This document shows positions 1 through 6,255 of a stretch of 44,801 nt of DNA, piece by piece. The DNA comes from an uncultured Bacteroidales bacterium. Its GTDB lineage: Bacteria > Bacteroidota > Bacteroidia > Bacteroidales > UBA932. The DNA lies in assembly GCA_905234795.1 (NCBI GenBank), contig CAJOIQ010000025.1:1-44801 (forward strand). The letters are read 5' to 3'. The notes beneath the pieces are model-generated. The model searched no databases. It saw only the letters and a list, made by a program, of their open reading frames with translations, and was not told the DNA's origin. Numbering within the stretch: the first letter of the stretch is position 1; every line of letters begins with the position of its first letter. A program made the translations under genes and the position numbers.

Positions 1-276
1 CGCATCGAGCTCCAGGCCGATTTCTACGCCGGCATGTGGGGCCACTATGAGAGCGCCCTCTTCGGCTCGCTGGAAGACGGAGACCTGGAGGAAGCCATCA
101 ACTGTGCTTCTGTGATTGGAGACGACTACCTACAGAAAAAGGCGCAGGGCTACGCCGTGGAAGAATCCTTTACCCACGGAACCGCCCAGCAGCGCATGCG
201 CTGGCTCAAGAAAGGCCTGTCCACCGGCGACTTGCGCCAGGGAAATACCTTTAATCTGAAGGACAGCCAGCTATAG
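1..276 (+). CDS. Neutral zinc metallopeptidase, C-terminal part (cut by window edge)
   Basis: Only the last 91 codons are present; the frame is open from base 1 to the TAG at 276. The residues ELQADFYAG carry the Glu expected as the third zinc ligand of the YpfJ/KPN_02809-type neutral zinc metallopeptidases (PF04228). The following stretch, with EEAINCASVIGDDYLQ, ESFTHGTAQQRMRWLKKGL and a closing DLRQGNTF, is the characteristic C-terminal half of that family. The HExxH motif and any N-terminal membrane anchor lie outside the window. Function in vivo is poorly known for the family; it is presumed to be a membrane-associated or secreted peptidase. The assignment rests on remembered family motifs, and the match is close over the whole visible length. 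Confidence 0.85.
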   Translation, partial: RIELQADFYAGMWGHYESALFGSLEDGDLEEAINCASVIGDDYLQKKAQGYAVEESFTHGTAQQRMRWLKKGLSTGDLRQGNTFNLKDSQL

Positions 277-278
277 CT

Positions 279-308
279 TTTGCAATCCGGCAAAAATGAT
301 TAACTTTG
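279..308 (+). promoter_or_regulatory. Promoter of tRNA-Ser (Bacteroidota sigma-ABfr type)
   Basis: TTTG at 279-282 and TAACTTTG at 301-308, separated by 18 bases, fit the Bacteroidota consensus TTTG-N19-TAnnTTTG. The tRNA begins at 322, about 13 bases beyond the box. The -33 element overlaps the end of the metallopeptidase reading frame. Confidence 0.75.
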
Positions 309-321
309 CATCCCCTAACAC

Positions 322-406
322 GGAGGTGTGGCCGAGTGGTCGATGGCGGCAGTCTTGAAAACTGTTGAACGGCAACGTTCCGGGGGTTCGAATCCCTCCG
401 CCTCCG
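322..406 (+). tRNA. tRNA-Ser(TGA)
   Basis: A cloverleaf of 85 bases can be drawn by eye. The acceptor GGAGGTG (322-328) pairs with CGCCTCC (399-405) and the discriminator base is G406. The anticodon loop reads CTTGAAA, giving TGA. A long variable arm typical of class II serine tRNAs follows, then a T-loop TTCGAAT with a 5-bp stem. CCA is not encoded. The 3' end lies one base from the stop codon of the convergent regulator gene. Confidence 0.95.
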
Positions 407-407
407 C

Positions 408-701
408 TTATTTTTCCCTCTTGAAATATCCCATCAGCGCCTTCTGGTACTCCAGCAAAGCCTTGGAGCCGGCGGCCGTGATGCGGCACACGGTATGGGA
501 CCCGCGTCCTTCCCCGCTGCGGGACACTTTGATATAGCCGGCTTCTTCCAGGTTGGTGATTTGGACACTGAGATTCCCCGCCGTGGCCTTCGTGAGCCCC
601 TTGAGGTACACGAAGTCGGCGTCGTCCAACGAGTCCAGCGCCGCCATTACCTTGAGGCGCAGCTCGTTGTGCAGTATGGGATTCAGGTCCTTAAACTCCA
701 T
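408..701 (-). CDS. Winged-helix transcriptional regulator (HTH_34-like)
   Basis: A 97-residue protein made almost entirely of one winged-helix DNA-binding domain, like the PF13601 family. Helix LTKATAGNLSVQITNLEEAG looks like the turn-recognition helix region, followed by the wing YIKVSRSGEGRGSHTVCRIT and a C-terminal dimerisation helix. These small regulators are commonly encoded beside a multi-pass membrane protein, as here: the next gene upstream (716-1282) is a membrane protein whose frame-corrected end would overlap this start by 11 bases. It probably autoregulates that pair, but its ligand and targets cannot be read from sequence. Its stop codon lies one base from the end of the convergent tRNA-Ser, so no terminator fits between them. 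Confidence 0.8.
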   Translation of the reverse strand: MEFKDLNPILHNELRLKVMAALDSLDDADFVYLKGLTKATAGNLSVQITNLEEAGYIKVSRSGEGRGSHTVCRITAAGSKALLEYQKALMGYFKREK

Positions 702-715
702 CTTTTACCGTTTTT

Positions 716-1282
716 TCAAACAAATGGCCGGGGATGATGAGGGCACTCACGGCACATACCACAATGCACAGCAATCTGGTAGCTCCAAATCTCTCCCTGC
801 AGGAGGAAGGAAACAATGCCCAGACTGGCGGCGGCTATTCCGCCCACGATCATGGGCCGGAAACGTCTTTCCTCACCGGTGATGAAAGCGCCCAGGCCCA
901 CCAGCAGGCAGATGAGCGGATTCTCCACTGTTTCATAAATACCGGCAAAGCCGAAGATGAAACCGCCGATTCCAATGGCACATGCGGCAAACATCCAGTA
1001 GCGCAGCACCAGCTTGGAACCCCTCGTACGCATATGCATGCGCTGGTGATCCTTATTCAGCAAATAAGTCATCAGCGGCATCCCGATGATGGGAATGCCT
1101 GCCCATACCCACATGCACCAATCCTGGTGCAACAACTGCCACAGAATGAATTCCAGCAGGTAGAAAAAGGCCGAGAGCCAACCCCACAGCGGGAACAGCC
1201 ATCCCCCGGTGGGGACATCGTCCATTTCAACTTTGCCCCTGGTACGGGCAATTACTTCGAGAGCGTCAAAGTTTTCTTCCAT
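716..1282 (-). CDS. Multi-pass membrane protein paired with the HTH regulator; 3' end frameshifted
   Basis: The protein has 188 residues as read. It has a soluble N-terminus (about 1-27) followed by four or five hydrophobic helices, for example LFPLWGWLSAFFYLLEFIL and ICLLVGLGAFITG. I do not recognise a catalytic motif; it belongs to the uncharacterised membrane proteins seen next to HTH_34-like regulators in Bacteroidota. The last residues as read (HCGMCRECPHHPRPFV) are unlike a membrane-protein end. Skipping one base near 759-760 gives instead a hydrophobic segment VCAVSALIIPGHLF and then a stop at 691-693, which overlaps the regulator start by 11 bases. I infer a one-base insertion, either a real mutation or a sequencing error. 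The corrected product would have about 196 residues. Confidence 0.65.
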   Translation of the reverse strand: MEENFDALEVIARTRGKVEMDDVPTGGWLFPLWGWLSAFFYLLEFILWQLLHQDWCMWVWAGIPIIGMPLMTYLLNKDHQRMHMRTRGSKLVLRYWMFAACAIGIGGFIFGFAGIYETVENPLICLLVGLGAFITGEERRFRPMIVGGIAAASLGIVSFLLQGEIWSYQIAVHCGMCRECPHHPRPFV

Positions 1283-1309
1283 AACAGGGGCAAAGATAAT
1301 GAATTTGAA

Positions 1310-2203
1310 TTAATTGTGGTTTACATATATTTCACTTTTCTTTCTATTGTCATACTTCAGGCGGAAGATAATCTGGGTGCCGTAGGAAGTCTCGCCGCCG
1401 GGATTGCTCTTCGTGCGTTGAAGCCTTGGATGATCGTCCTTGCCGCCGTAGCCAGAGAAGGAGAAGCCGTCGTAATCGTAGGCCAGTTCCACATAGGCCC
1501 AGTTCCAATAGGCATCCTCCGGAGTGGTAATCACACCCACTTCCATGCCCATGCCATAATTGCACACGCCGTTTTCTCCGCCACTGGTCCAGGGTTCAAA
1601 AGCGCCGTTACTGTGCTTATAGGTAATCTGGAAGGAGGTGGGCTTATGATGAACCACCTTTACGGGGATGGTGAACTTCACGTTGTGGTCGGTCACGCTG
1701 CGGAAGATCAGATCAAACTCTCCTTCCGGGATGCCCTTCTTGAAATCCACATATTTGCCGTAAGGATTGTAATACAACTTGTTATAGTTCTCCGTAGCGG
1801 GGTCAATCTCTATGCCGTAACCGGTGAAAGAAGAGCCCTCCGGCGTCCAGGAATCTACCGTGAGCCAGATGGAGTCGCTACCCCATCCGTAAGCGGGATC
1901 ATTCTCGACCAGAATAAAATCGGCGGAACTGTTTTCCATCGAAAGAGAGAATGAAGAGTACCCGGGGCCGTTGTAGAGGGTAATGTAATCAGTCATATCC
2001 GTTCCTGCGTAACCGAAGGTCAGTTTCACCTGCTCATTCTCGGCCGATTGGGTGGCGGTGAGCTTCTGGGTGGAAGCATCCCAGCTGAACCATTCGCCGG
2101 AAGAGCCGCCCCGGGTCTGGCTGTTCAGGGTCACCTTGCTCCAGTCGAAGCTGGCGCCTGCCGTCCAGCTTGACGTTACCGCCCTGGCCCATATGAGCGT
2201 CAA
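1310..2203 (-). CDS. C-terminal part of a frameshifted surface lipoprotein
   Basis: This frame opens right after a TGA, at a TTG codon, and carries the C-terminal roughly 280 residues of the lipoprotein whose N-terminus is at 2034-2981. Sensible protein begins at about GASFDWSKVTLNSQT. The segment is rich in aromatic residues, Gly and Ser and looks all-beta (SGEWFSWDASTQKLTATQS, DYITLYNGPGYSSF), as expected of an exported Bacteroidota surface protein. I cannot assign a domain with confidence; a BACON-like or other beta-sandwich repeat is possible. It has no signal peptide or plausible start of its own, so it is probably not translated independently. Joining the halves needs one base to be skipped near 2153-2165. 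Confidence 0.6.
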   Translation of the reverse strand: MTLIWARAVTSSWTAGASFDWSKVTLNSQTRGGSSGEWFSWDASTQKLTATQSAENEQVKLTFGYAGTDMTDYITLYNGPGYSSFSLSMENSSADFILVENDPAYGWGSDSIWLTVDSWTPEGSSFTGYGIEIDPATENYNKLYYNPYGKYVDFKKGIPEGEFDLIFRSVTDHNVKFTIPVKVVHHKPTSFQITYKHSNGAFEPWTSGGENGVCNYGMGMEVGVITTPEDAYWNWAYVELAYDYDGFSFSGYGGKDDHPRLQRTKSNPGGETSYGTQIIFRLKYDNRKKSEIYVNHN

Positions 2204-2981
2204 TCACATTATCCTCGCCCAATCTGAAGGTGCCAAGCTTGGCGCCGGCCCAAGGGTACTTCTCATAGAATTCCTTGTTGATAGTGGTGAGCTTATTGGC
2301 TACCTCAAGGGGAATCTCTCCGTTGAGCCAGCCCTTGGTGTAGTTATTCTCGTCCTCGTCCAGGCATTCAATGTGGACGCACTGCTTGGTTCCGTCCGTC
2401 CAACTGGTACCCACATACCATTTGGAGTACTGCTGAGGGAGGTCATAGACATAAACTTCGCCACCCTTCTTCTGGATGGAGTAGGTGTTGTCCTTGAGTT
2501 TTTCGGCTTTCTTGATGGGCTCTTCCTCCACGGGCGGATCCACGGCGTCCAGGGGAAGGACCTCGGCGGTAGCTACCACCTGGATACCCTGCTGCAGGGT
2601 GTTTCCGGTAGAAGCGTCACCCACTACTTTGATGATGGTTCCTTTGACGGTACCACCGGTAAAGCTCTTGGGATCAGGAGCCGTGAAGGTCACCGTGACG
2701 GTACCGCTCTCGTCGGTAGTGGCAGATGCCGGACTCACCGAACCGTTAATCCCCTCAAATTTGATGGTGGCCGAATAGTGGCTCAGATTCTCGGGGACAC
2801 CCGTCGGCGTCAGGAAAGAGAAGGTAAAAGTGAATGATGCGGTGCCGGCAGCATTGATCTTGGCCGAAGCAGGAGATGCCGCAAGTTTGGCTTCGTGGAC
2901 ACCAAGCTCAACTTTAGGTGCGCAAGACACGAACAACCCGGCCGCAATGGCCAGTAAAAAGGCAGTTTTAAATAGTTTCAT
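2034..2981 (-). CDS. N-terminal part of a frameshifted lipoprotein with an Ig-like domain
   Basis: The start at 2981 gives a clear type II signal peptide: a charged N-terminus, hydrophobic LLAIAAGLFVSC with the lipidated Cys at residue 20, then CAPKVELG. Residues of about 30-140 form an invasin/Big-like Ig domain (Thr/Val-rich strands, the phrase ATTDESGTVTVTFTAP, and a spacer DAVDPPVEEEPIKK). After about residue 270 the frame turns into low-sense sequence (RRQLRLEQGDPEQPDPGRLF), whereas the +1 frame continues with sensible beta-rich protein. The total span 2981-1310 is 1672 bases, one more than a multiple of three. I infer a single inserted base. The intact product would be about 556 residues and probably exposed at the outer membrane. 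Confidence 0.7.
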   Translation of the reverse strand: MKLFKTAFLLAIAAGLFVSCAPKVELGVHEAKLAASPASAKINAAGTASFTFTFSFLTPTGVPENLSHYSATIKFEGINGSVSPASATTDESGTVTVTFTAPDPKSFTGGTVKGTIIKVVGDASTGNTLQQGIQVVATAEVLPLDAVDPPVEEEPIKKAEKLKDNTYSIQKKGGEVYVYDLPQQYSKWYVGTSWTDGTKQCVHIECLDEDENNYTKGWLNGEIPLEVANKLTTINKEFYEKYPWAGAKLGTFRLGEDNVIDAHMGQGGNVKLDGRRQLRLEQGDPEQPDPGRLFRRMVQLGCFHPEAHRHPIGRE

Positions 2982-3021
2982 AGCAGTATCTTTGTTTTAA
3001 GGTTTATTTCACAAACTTTTA

Positions 3022-3051
3022 CAAAGTTAATAAAGTTTATTTCTTAAACAA
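3022..3051 (-). promoter_or_regulatory. Promoter of the lipoprotein gene
   Basis: On the minus strand TTG (complement of 3049-3051) is followed after exactly 19 bases by TAACTTTG (complement of 3022-3029), a full Bacteroidota-type promoter. The predicted leader to the ATG at 2981 is about 35 bases and AT-rich. Confidence 0.7.
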
Positions 3052-3074
3052 TAGGACATAACAAGATTTTTGTT

Positions 3075-3082
3075 TAGCTTTG
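3075..3082 (+). promoter_or_regulatory. -7 box of the carboxypeptidase-regulatory-domain gene
   Basis: TAGCTTTG fits TAnnTTTG and ends 8 bases before the ATG at 3091. I see no good -33 TTG at the right distance. If this box is used, the mRNA would start within a few bases of the start codon. Confidence 0.5.
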
Positions 3083-3090
3083 TGGTATCT

Positions 3091-4308
3091 ATGCGTAAGT
3101 GGCTTATTCTCATAGCGCTTTTATTGCTCGGTGGTACTTTTGCAAAGGCGCAGACAGACTCCCTGCGGCTGGGTTATTCCGCGCAGGGCAACGTAGTGGA
3201 CGCCGCCACCGGCCGGCCGTTGGAATCCGTGCACGTGTCCATCCCCGGCCGTCACCAGGCCACCGTGACCAATGCCGACGGCTTCTTCATCATCAAGAGC
3301 GACAAACCCATAGATACCATCACCTGTTCCTATATGGGCTTCAGGAGCAAGACGGTAAAGGGAGGGAGTAATCTCTGGATTCAACTTCAACGGGAAAGTC
3401 TGCTTCTTGCCGAGGCCAGTATCATTACCGGAGACCCAAAATCCCTGGTCCAGGAAGCCGTAGGACGCATTTGGGAAACCTATTGCACCCAGCCGCAGCT
3501 GCTGGAATGCTTCTACAGGGAAACCCTCCGCAAGCAAAACCGCTATACCTATGTGGCCGAGGCCGTGGCGCGCATCTATAAATCGGCTTATAACGGATAT
3601 GTCTCCTACGATGCCGCAGCACTGGAAAAAAGCCGGGTTCTGGTGAGCCAGCGCCGCACCGACACCCTGAGCGTCAAGACGCAGGGCGGCCCCAACACCG
3701 CCATCACCATGGACATCGTCAAGAACAACGCCATCCTGTTCAACAAGGAGGACATGGACCTGTACAGCTACGATATGCTCCCGCCTACCTATATCGGGGA
3801 CCGGCTTCAGTTTGTGGTAAGGATGACCCCCATGGCCATAGTGGATTACGCCCTGTACAACTGCACGCTGTACATAGACCGGGAACTGCTCACGTTCACC
3901 CGTATCGAAGCCTCACTGGACATGCGGGACCGCGCAAAAGCGGTGAGGGTGATGTTGGTGTCCAAGCCGTTCTCCCTGCGCTTTATTCCGGAGGAATGCT
4001 CCGTAGTCATGAATTATCGGCAGGAAAACGGGAAAACCCGCCTGGAATATTTCCGCTCGACCATGCGTTTTGCCTGCGACTGGAAAAAGCGGCTGTTCCG
4101 CACCAAGTATACCGCCGTCAACGAACTGGTGGTCACCGACGTGCGCCCGGAAGCCCAGCCCATCACCCGCCAGCAGCGTTTCCGCATGGGAGATTTCCTG
4201 CCCGACATGGCGCCCCTTTTCTATGACCCGGACTTCTGGAAAGACTACAATATTATCGAACCCTCCGAGAGTCTGGAGCACGCTATAAAAAGGCTGCGCA
4301 AAAATTGA
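3091..4308 (+). CDS. Exported protein with a carboxypeptidase-like regulatory domain
   Basis: The start at 3091 gives a signal peptide (MRKWLILIALLLLGG then AKAQ). A TTG seven codons upstream keeps the frame open but would bury the promoter box and damage the signal. Residues of about 30-90 (GNVVDAATGRPLESVHVSI, TNADGFFIIKS, ITCSYMGFRSKTV) are a textbook CarboxypepD_reg-like beta-sandwich, the module found at the N-terminus of SusC/TonB receptors and many Bacteroidota surface proteins. The remaining 310 residues do not show a barrel or peptidase motif that I recognise; they alternate beta strands and helices and include YRETLRKQNRYTYVAEAVARIY. The 405-residue length matches stand-alone family members of unknown role. 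It is probably periplasmic or on the inner face of the outer membrane. Confidence 0.75.
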   Translation: MRKWLILIALLLLGGTFAKAQTDSLRLGYSAQGNVVDAATGRPLESVHVSIPGRHQATVTNADGFFIIKSDKPIDTITCSYMGFRSKTVKGGSNLWIQLQRESLLLAEASIITGDPKSLVQEAVGRIWETYCTQPQLLECFYRETLRKQNRYTYVAEAVARIYKSAYNGYVSYDAAALEKSRVLVSQRRTDTLSVKTQGGPNTAITMDIVKNNAILFNKEDMDLYSYDMLPPTYIGDRLQFVVRMTPMAIVDYALYNCTLYIDRELLTFTRIEASLDMRDRAKAVRVMLVSKPFSLRFIPEECSVVMNYRQENGKTRLEYFRSTMRFACDWKKRLFRTKYTAVNELVVTDVRPEAQPITRQQRFRMGDFLPDMAPLFYDPDFWKDYNIIEPSESLEHAIKRLRKN

Positions 4309-4316
4309 AAATAAAT

Positions 4317-4347
4317 TTTGCAGATTCCAGAAAAGATACTACCTTTG
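4317..4347 (+). promoter_or_regulatory. Promoter of tRNA-Val
   Basis: TTTG at 4317-4320, 19 bases, then TACCTTTG at 4340-4347: an exact match to the Bacteroidota consensus spacing. The tRNA starts at 4361. Confidence 0.85.
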
Positions 4348-4360
4348 CAATCCCAATCAC

Positions 4361-4435
4361 AGGGGCGTAGCTCAGCTGGTTTAGAGCGCTTCAGTCACAT
4401 TGAAGAGGTCATCGGTTCGAATCCGATCGTCCCTA
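4361..4435 (+). tRNA. tRNA-Val(CAC)
   Basis: A 75-base cloverleaf. Acceptor AGGGGCG (4361-4367) pairs with CGTCCCT (4428-4434), with one G-T pair, and the discriminator is A4435. D-stem GCTC/GAGC, anticodon stem CTTCA/TGAAG with loop GTCACAT, so the anticodon after T33 is CAC (Val, codon GTG). T-arm ATCGG TTCGAAT CCGAT. A CAT (Met) reading would require an A at position 33 and a shifted stem, so Val is preferred. CCA is not encoded. Confidence 0.88.
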
Positions 4436-4436
4436 C

Positions 4437-4470
4437 AAAAGAATCCAGGCATCGATGCCTGGATTCTTTT
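4437..4470. terminator. Bidirectional terminator between tRNA-Val and the C10 peptidase gene
   Basis: A perfect 34-base palindrome centred between 4453 and 4454. Its outer AAAA and TTTT act as the U-tract on either strand. It starts two bases after the tRNA and lies 24 bases beyond the stop of the convergent gene ending at 4494, so it can terminate both. Confidence 0.85.
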
Positions 4471-4493
4471 GTAATATCGGATATGAGTGCAGC

Positions 4494-6158
4494 CTATTTC
4501 TTGTACGAGGAGGACAGGAAAGCCTCGGGGTGCACGTCTTTCGGGAGGTTCGTCACCTCGACAAGCCCCTTGCATTCGAAGAAGGCCAGCCGGTCCACTT
4601 TCTTGAGTTTCTTGGGAAGGGCCACCCTCCTGAGGCTGATGCAGTCGGCGAAGAAGTACGGCGCGATGGCATCATCCACCGTCCGGCACTTCATCAGGAC
4701 AACCCCGTCGTTCCATTCGAGGCCGTAGGTCTTGTCGACGCCGAGGCGGACCATCTCGTCCCAGTCCTCCTTGGTGGCTCCGTCCAGCTTGAAATAGTAG
4801 TCGAAGGCGGGGGCGTTGTTGGGCGTGATGGTCCCCCTGATCTCCATCTTGGTAGTCCGCATGCGGAAGGGAGCCGTCGCGACGATGCGGGCATCCGTGA
4901 GGTCAAGCTCCGTGAGAGCTCCGTATTCGTTCCGGTAGTCCCTGGGAAGGATGACTGCACCGGCCATGCGGCGGATGAGGTCGATGTCCTCGCCGTTGAG
5001 GGGTCCCTTGACGGTGAGCTTGCGGATGAAGGGGGCGTCCTTTTTGAGTTTATTGGAAAGAGTCCCCGCCTTGGACAGCTTGACGGTGACCTCCTTGTAG
5101 CGGGCCGGGGAGTCGGGCTCGATGCCGACGAGGGCCTGGGCGAAGGGGAGCTGCCACTCGGTGGCGTCCCTGAGGAACAGGGTGCGGAAATAGCCGTTCC
5201 CGAAGCCCTTCCAGCCGAAGTCCAGGTGGAGGAAATCGCCCTGGATGCCGTCGCAGACGAAGAGGTGGTTGTTACCGGCGAGGATGACCGGACGGGCGGC
5301 CGCAATATCCTCCCGCACCATCATCAGCATCTCCTGCTGGCCGAGGATCTCGCCAAGCAGCCTGCACCGCGGGCTGTAGCCCCAGGTGTTGAAAAGGGCC
5401 GCCTTGAACTGTGAGATGAGGGTATGGGATGCGCCCGTCCCGAGGACGGTGCCCAGCGACAGGGCGCAGTCCAGAAGGAGCGCTTCGGGCTTGAGGTTAT
5501 TCCAGTCTACAGGATACTCCGACAGGTCATAGGTGTAGGAATTTCCGTGGATGGTCTTACCGCTGAAAACTCCTTTCAGCTGTACCGGTGACTTGTAGTA
5601 GGTGAGCACCTGGGCGAGCGCCACGGGGCCGCAGCCCACCACGCTGTACCAGGCGCTGTCGCCCTCACCATCCTTGGGGAAGAGCTTGTTGTAGGGCAGA
5701 TGCTGGCCGTAGTTGATGTCGGCACATAACGGAGCGACGTCATTCTGCTTCTCCAGGGCAACCAGTGACTGGGGAGCACTGTCAAGGCACTTCAAGATGG
5801 CCTCATACCCGGAAATCATCTTCAGGAAGAACCCGTCCTGCTCCACGGGGTCCTCCTCGTCGGGGCTCTTGGTCCACACCTCGTTCCCCGTCCCGTAGGC
5901 GAGGACGGGCGAGCCGAGCGCGTCCTTATACTTGGAGCGTGCCACCATCACGAAGACCTCGTCCTTGGACGCGGCGAAGTAGACGCACTGGGGGCTCGAG
6001 TAGACGACCTGGAGGTTCTCGGCCCTCTGGCCCATGCTTTCCAGGAAGGCGACGGCTTCCTGCCACTCGGCACGGACGGACGAGGGGATGGCGGCTGCGG
6101 AGACAGCTTGCAGGCAGACGGTCAGCAGAAGAATGAGGATGGAACGGTATCTATTCAT
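4494..6158 (-). CDS. Secreted C10 family (streptopain-like) cysteine peptidase with a C-terminal repeat region
   Basis: The start at 6158 gives a signal peptide (MNRYRSILILLLTVCLQAVS then AAA); an in-frame start 18 codons upstream would weaken it. Residues of about 25-145 resemble the inhibitory propeptide of C10 peptidases. The catalytic Cys is C176 in WYSVVGCGPVALAQVL, and the catalytic His is H298 in GNNHLFVCDG. Next comes HLDFGWKGFGNGYF, matching the streptopain NWGWGG loop, here with Asp in place of the usual Asn. Residues of about 350-554 lie outside the peptidase and end in a BspA-like leucine-rich segment (LRRVALPKKLKKVDRLAFFE). C10 peptidases of Bacteroides and Prevotella are exported and cleave host or diet proteins. 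The target here is unknown. Confidence 0.82.
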   Translation of the reverse strand: MNRYRSILILLLTVCLQAVSAAAIPSSVRAEWQEAVAFLESMGQRAENLQVVYSSPQCVYFAASKDEVFVMVARSKYKDALGSPVLAYGTGNEVWTKSPDEEDPVEQDGFFLKMISGYEAILKCLDSAPQSLVALEKQNDVAPLCADINYGQHLPYNKLFPKDGEGDSAWYSVVGCGPVALAQVLTYYKSPVQLKGVFSGKTIHGNSYTYDLSEYPVDWNNLKPEALLLDCALSLGTVLGTGASHTLISQFKAALFNTWGYSPRCRLLGEILGQQEMLMMVREDIAAARPVILAGNNHLFVCDGIQGDFLHLDFGWKGFGNGYFRTLFLRDATEWQLPFAQALVGIEPDSPARYKEVTVKLSKAGTLSNKLKKDAPFIRKLTVKGPLNGEDIDLIRRMAGAVILPRDYRNEYGALTELDLTDARIVATAPFRMRTTKMEIRGTITPNNAPAFDYYFKLDGATKEDWDEMVRLGVDKTYGLEWNDGVVLMKCRTVDDAIAPYFFADCISLRRVALPKKLKKVDRLAFFECKGLVEVTNLPKDVHPEAFLSSSYKK

Positions 6159-6181
6159 AGAAATGGATTGCGAGCTGAAAA

Positions 6182-6212
6182 CAAAAATAGGAAAAACGCG
6201 GGAATAACCCAA
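6182..6212 (-). promoter_or_regulatory. Promoter of the C10 peptidase gene
   Basis: On the minus strand TTG (complement of 6210-6212), 20 bases, then TATTTTTG (complement of 6182-6189). The leader to the ATG at 6158 would be short, under 25 bases. Confidence 0.55.
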
Positions 6213-6230
6213 TAGTCAACATCTTTTTTG

Positions 6231-6238
6231 TATCTTTG
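6231..6238 (+). promoter_or_regulatory. -7 box of the amgK/rapZ-fusion gene
   Basis: TATCTTTG, an exact TAnnTTTG box, 17 bases before the ATG at 6256. A convincing -33 TTG is not visible at 19-20 bases. Confidence 0.6.
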
Positions 6239-6255
6239 TACAAAGTCTATACATC

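Noticed and set aside
716..2203. Programmed frameshifting as the cause of the two split genes
   Set aside because: There is no slippery heptamer, homopolymer or downstream pseudoknot candidate at either site, and the genes are not of kinds known to use it. Mutation or sequencing error is simpler.
3070..3090. TTG start seven codons upstream of the carboxypeptidase-regulatory-domain gene
   Set aside because: It would overlap the -7 box TAGCTTTG and put polar residues before a clean signal peptide that begins at 3091.
4391..4410. Reading the tRNA at 4361-4435 as tRNA-Met(CAT)
   Set aside because: With the 5-bp anticodon stem in place, the base before CAT would be A instead of the invariant T33. 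CAC preceded by T fits.
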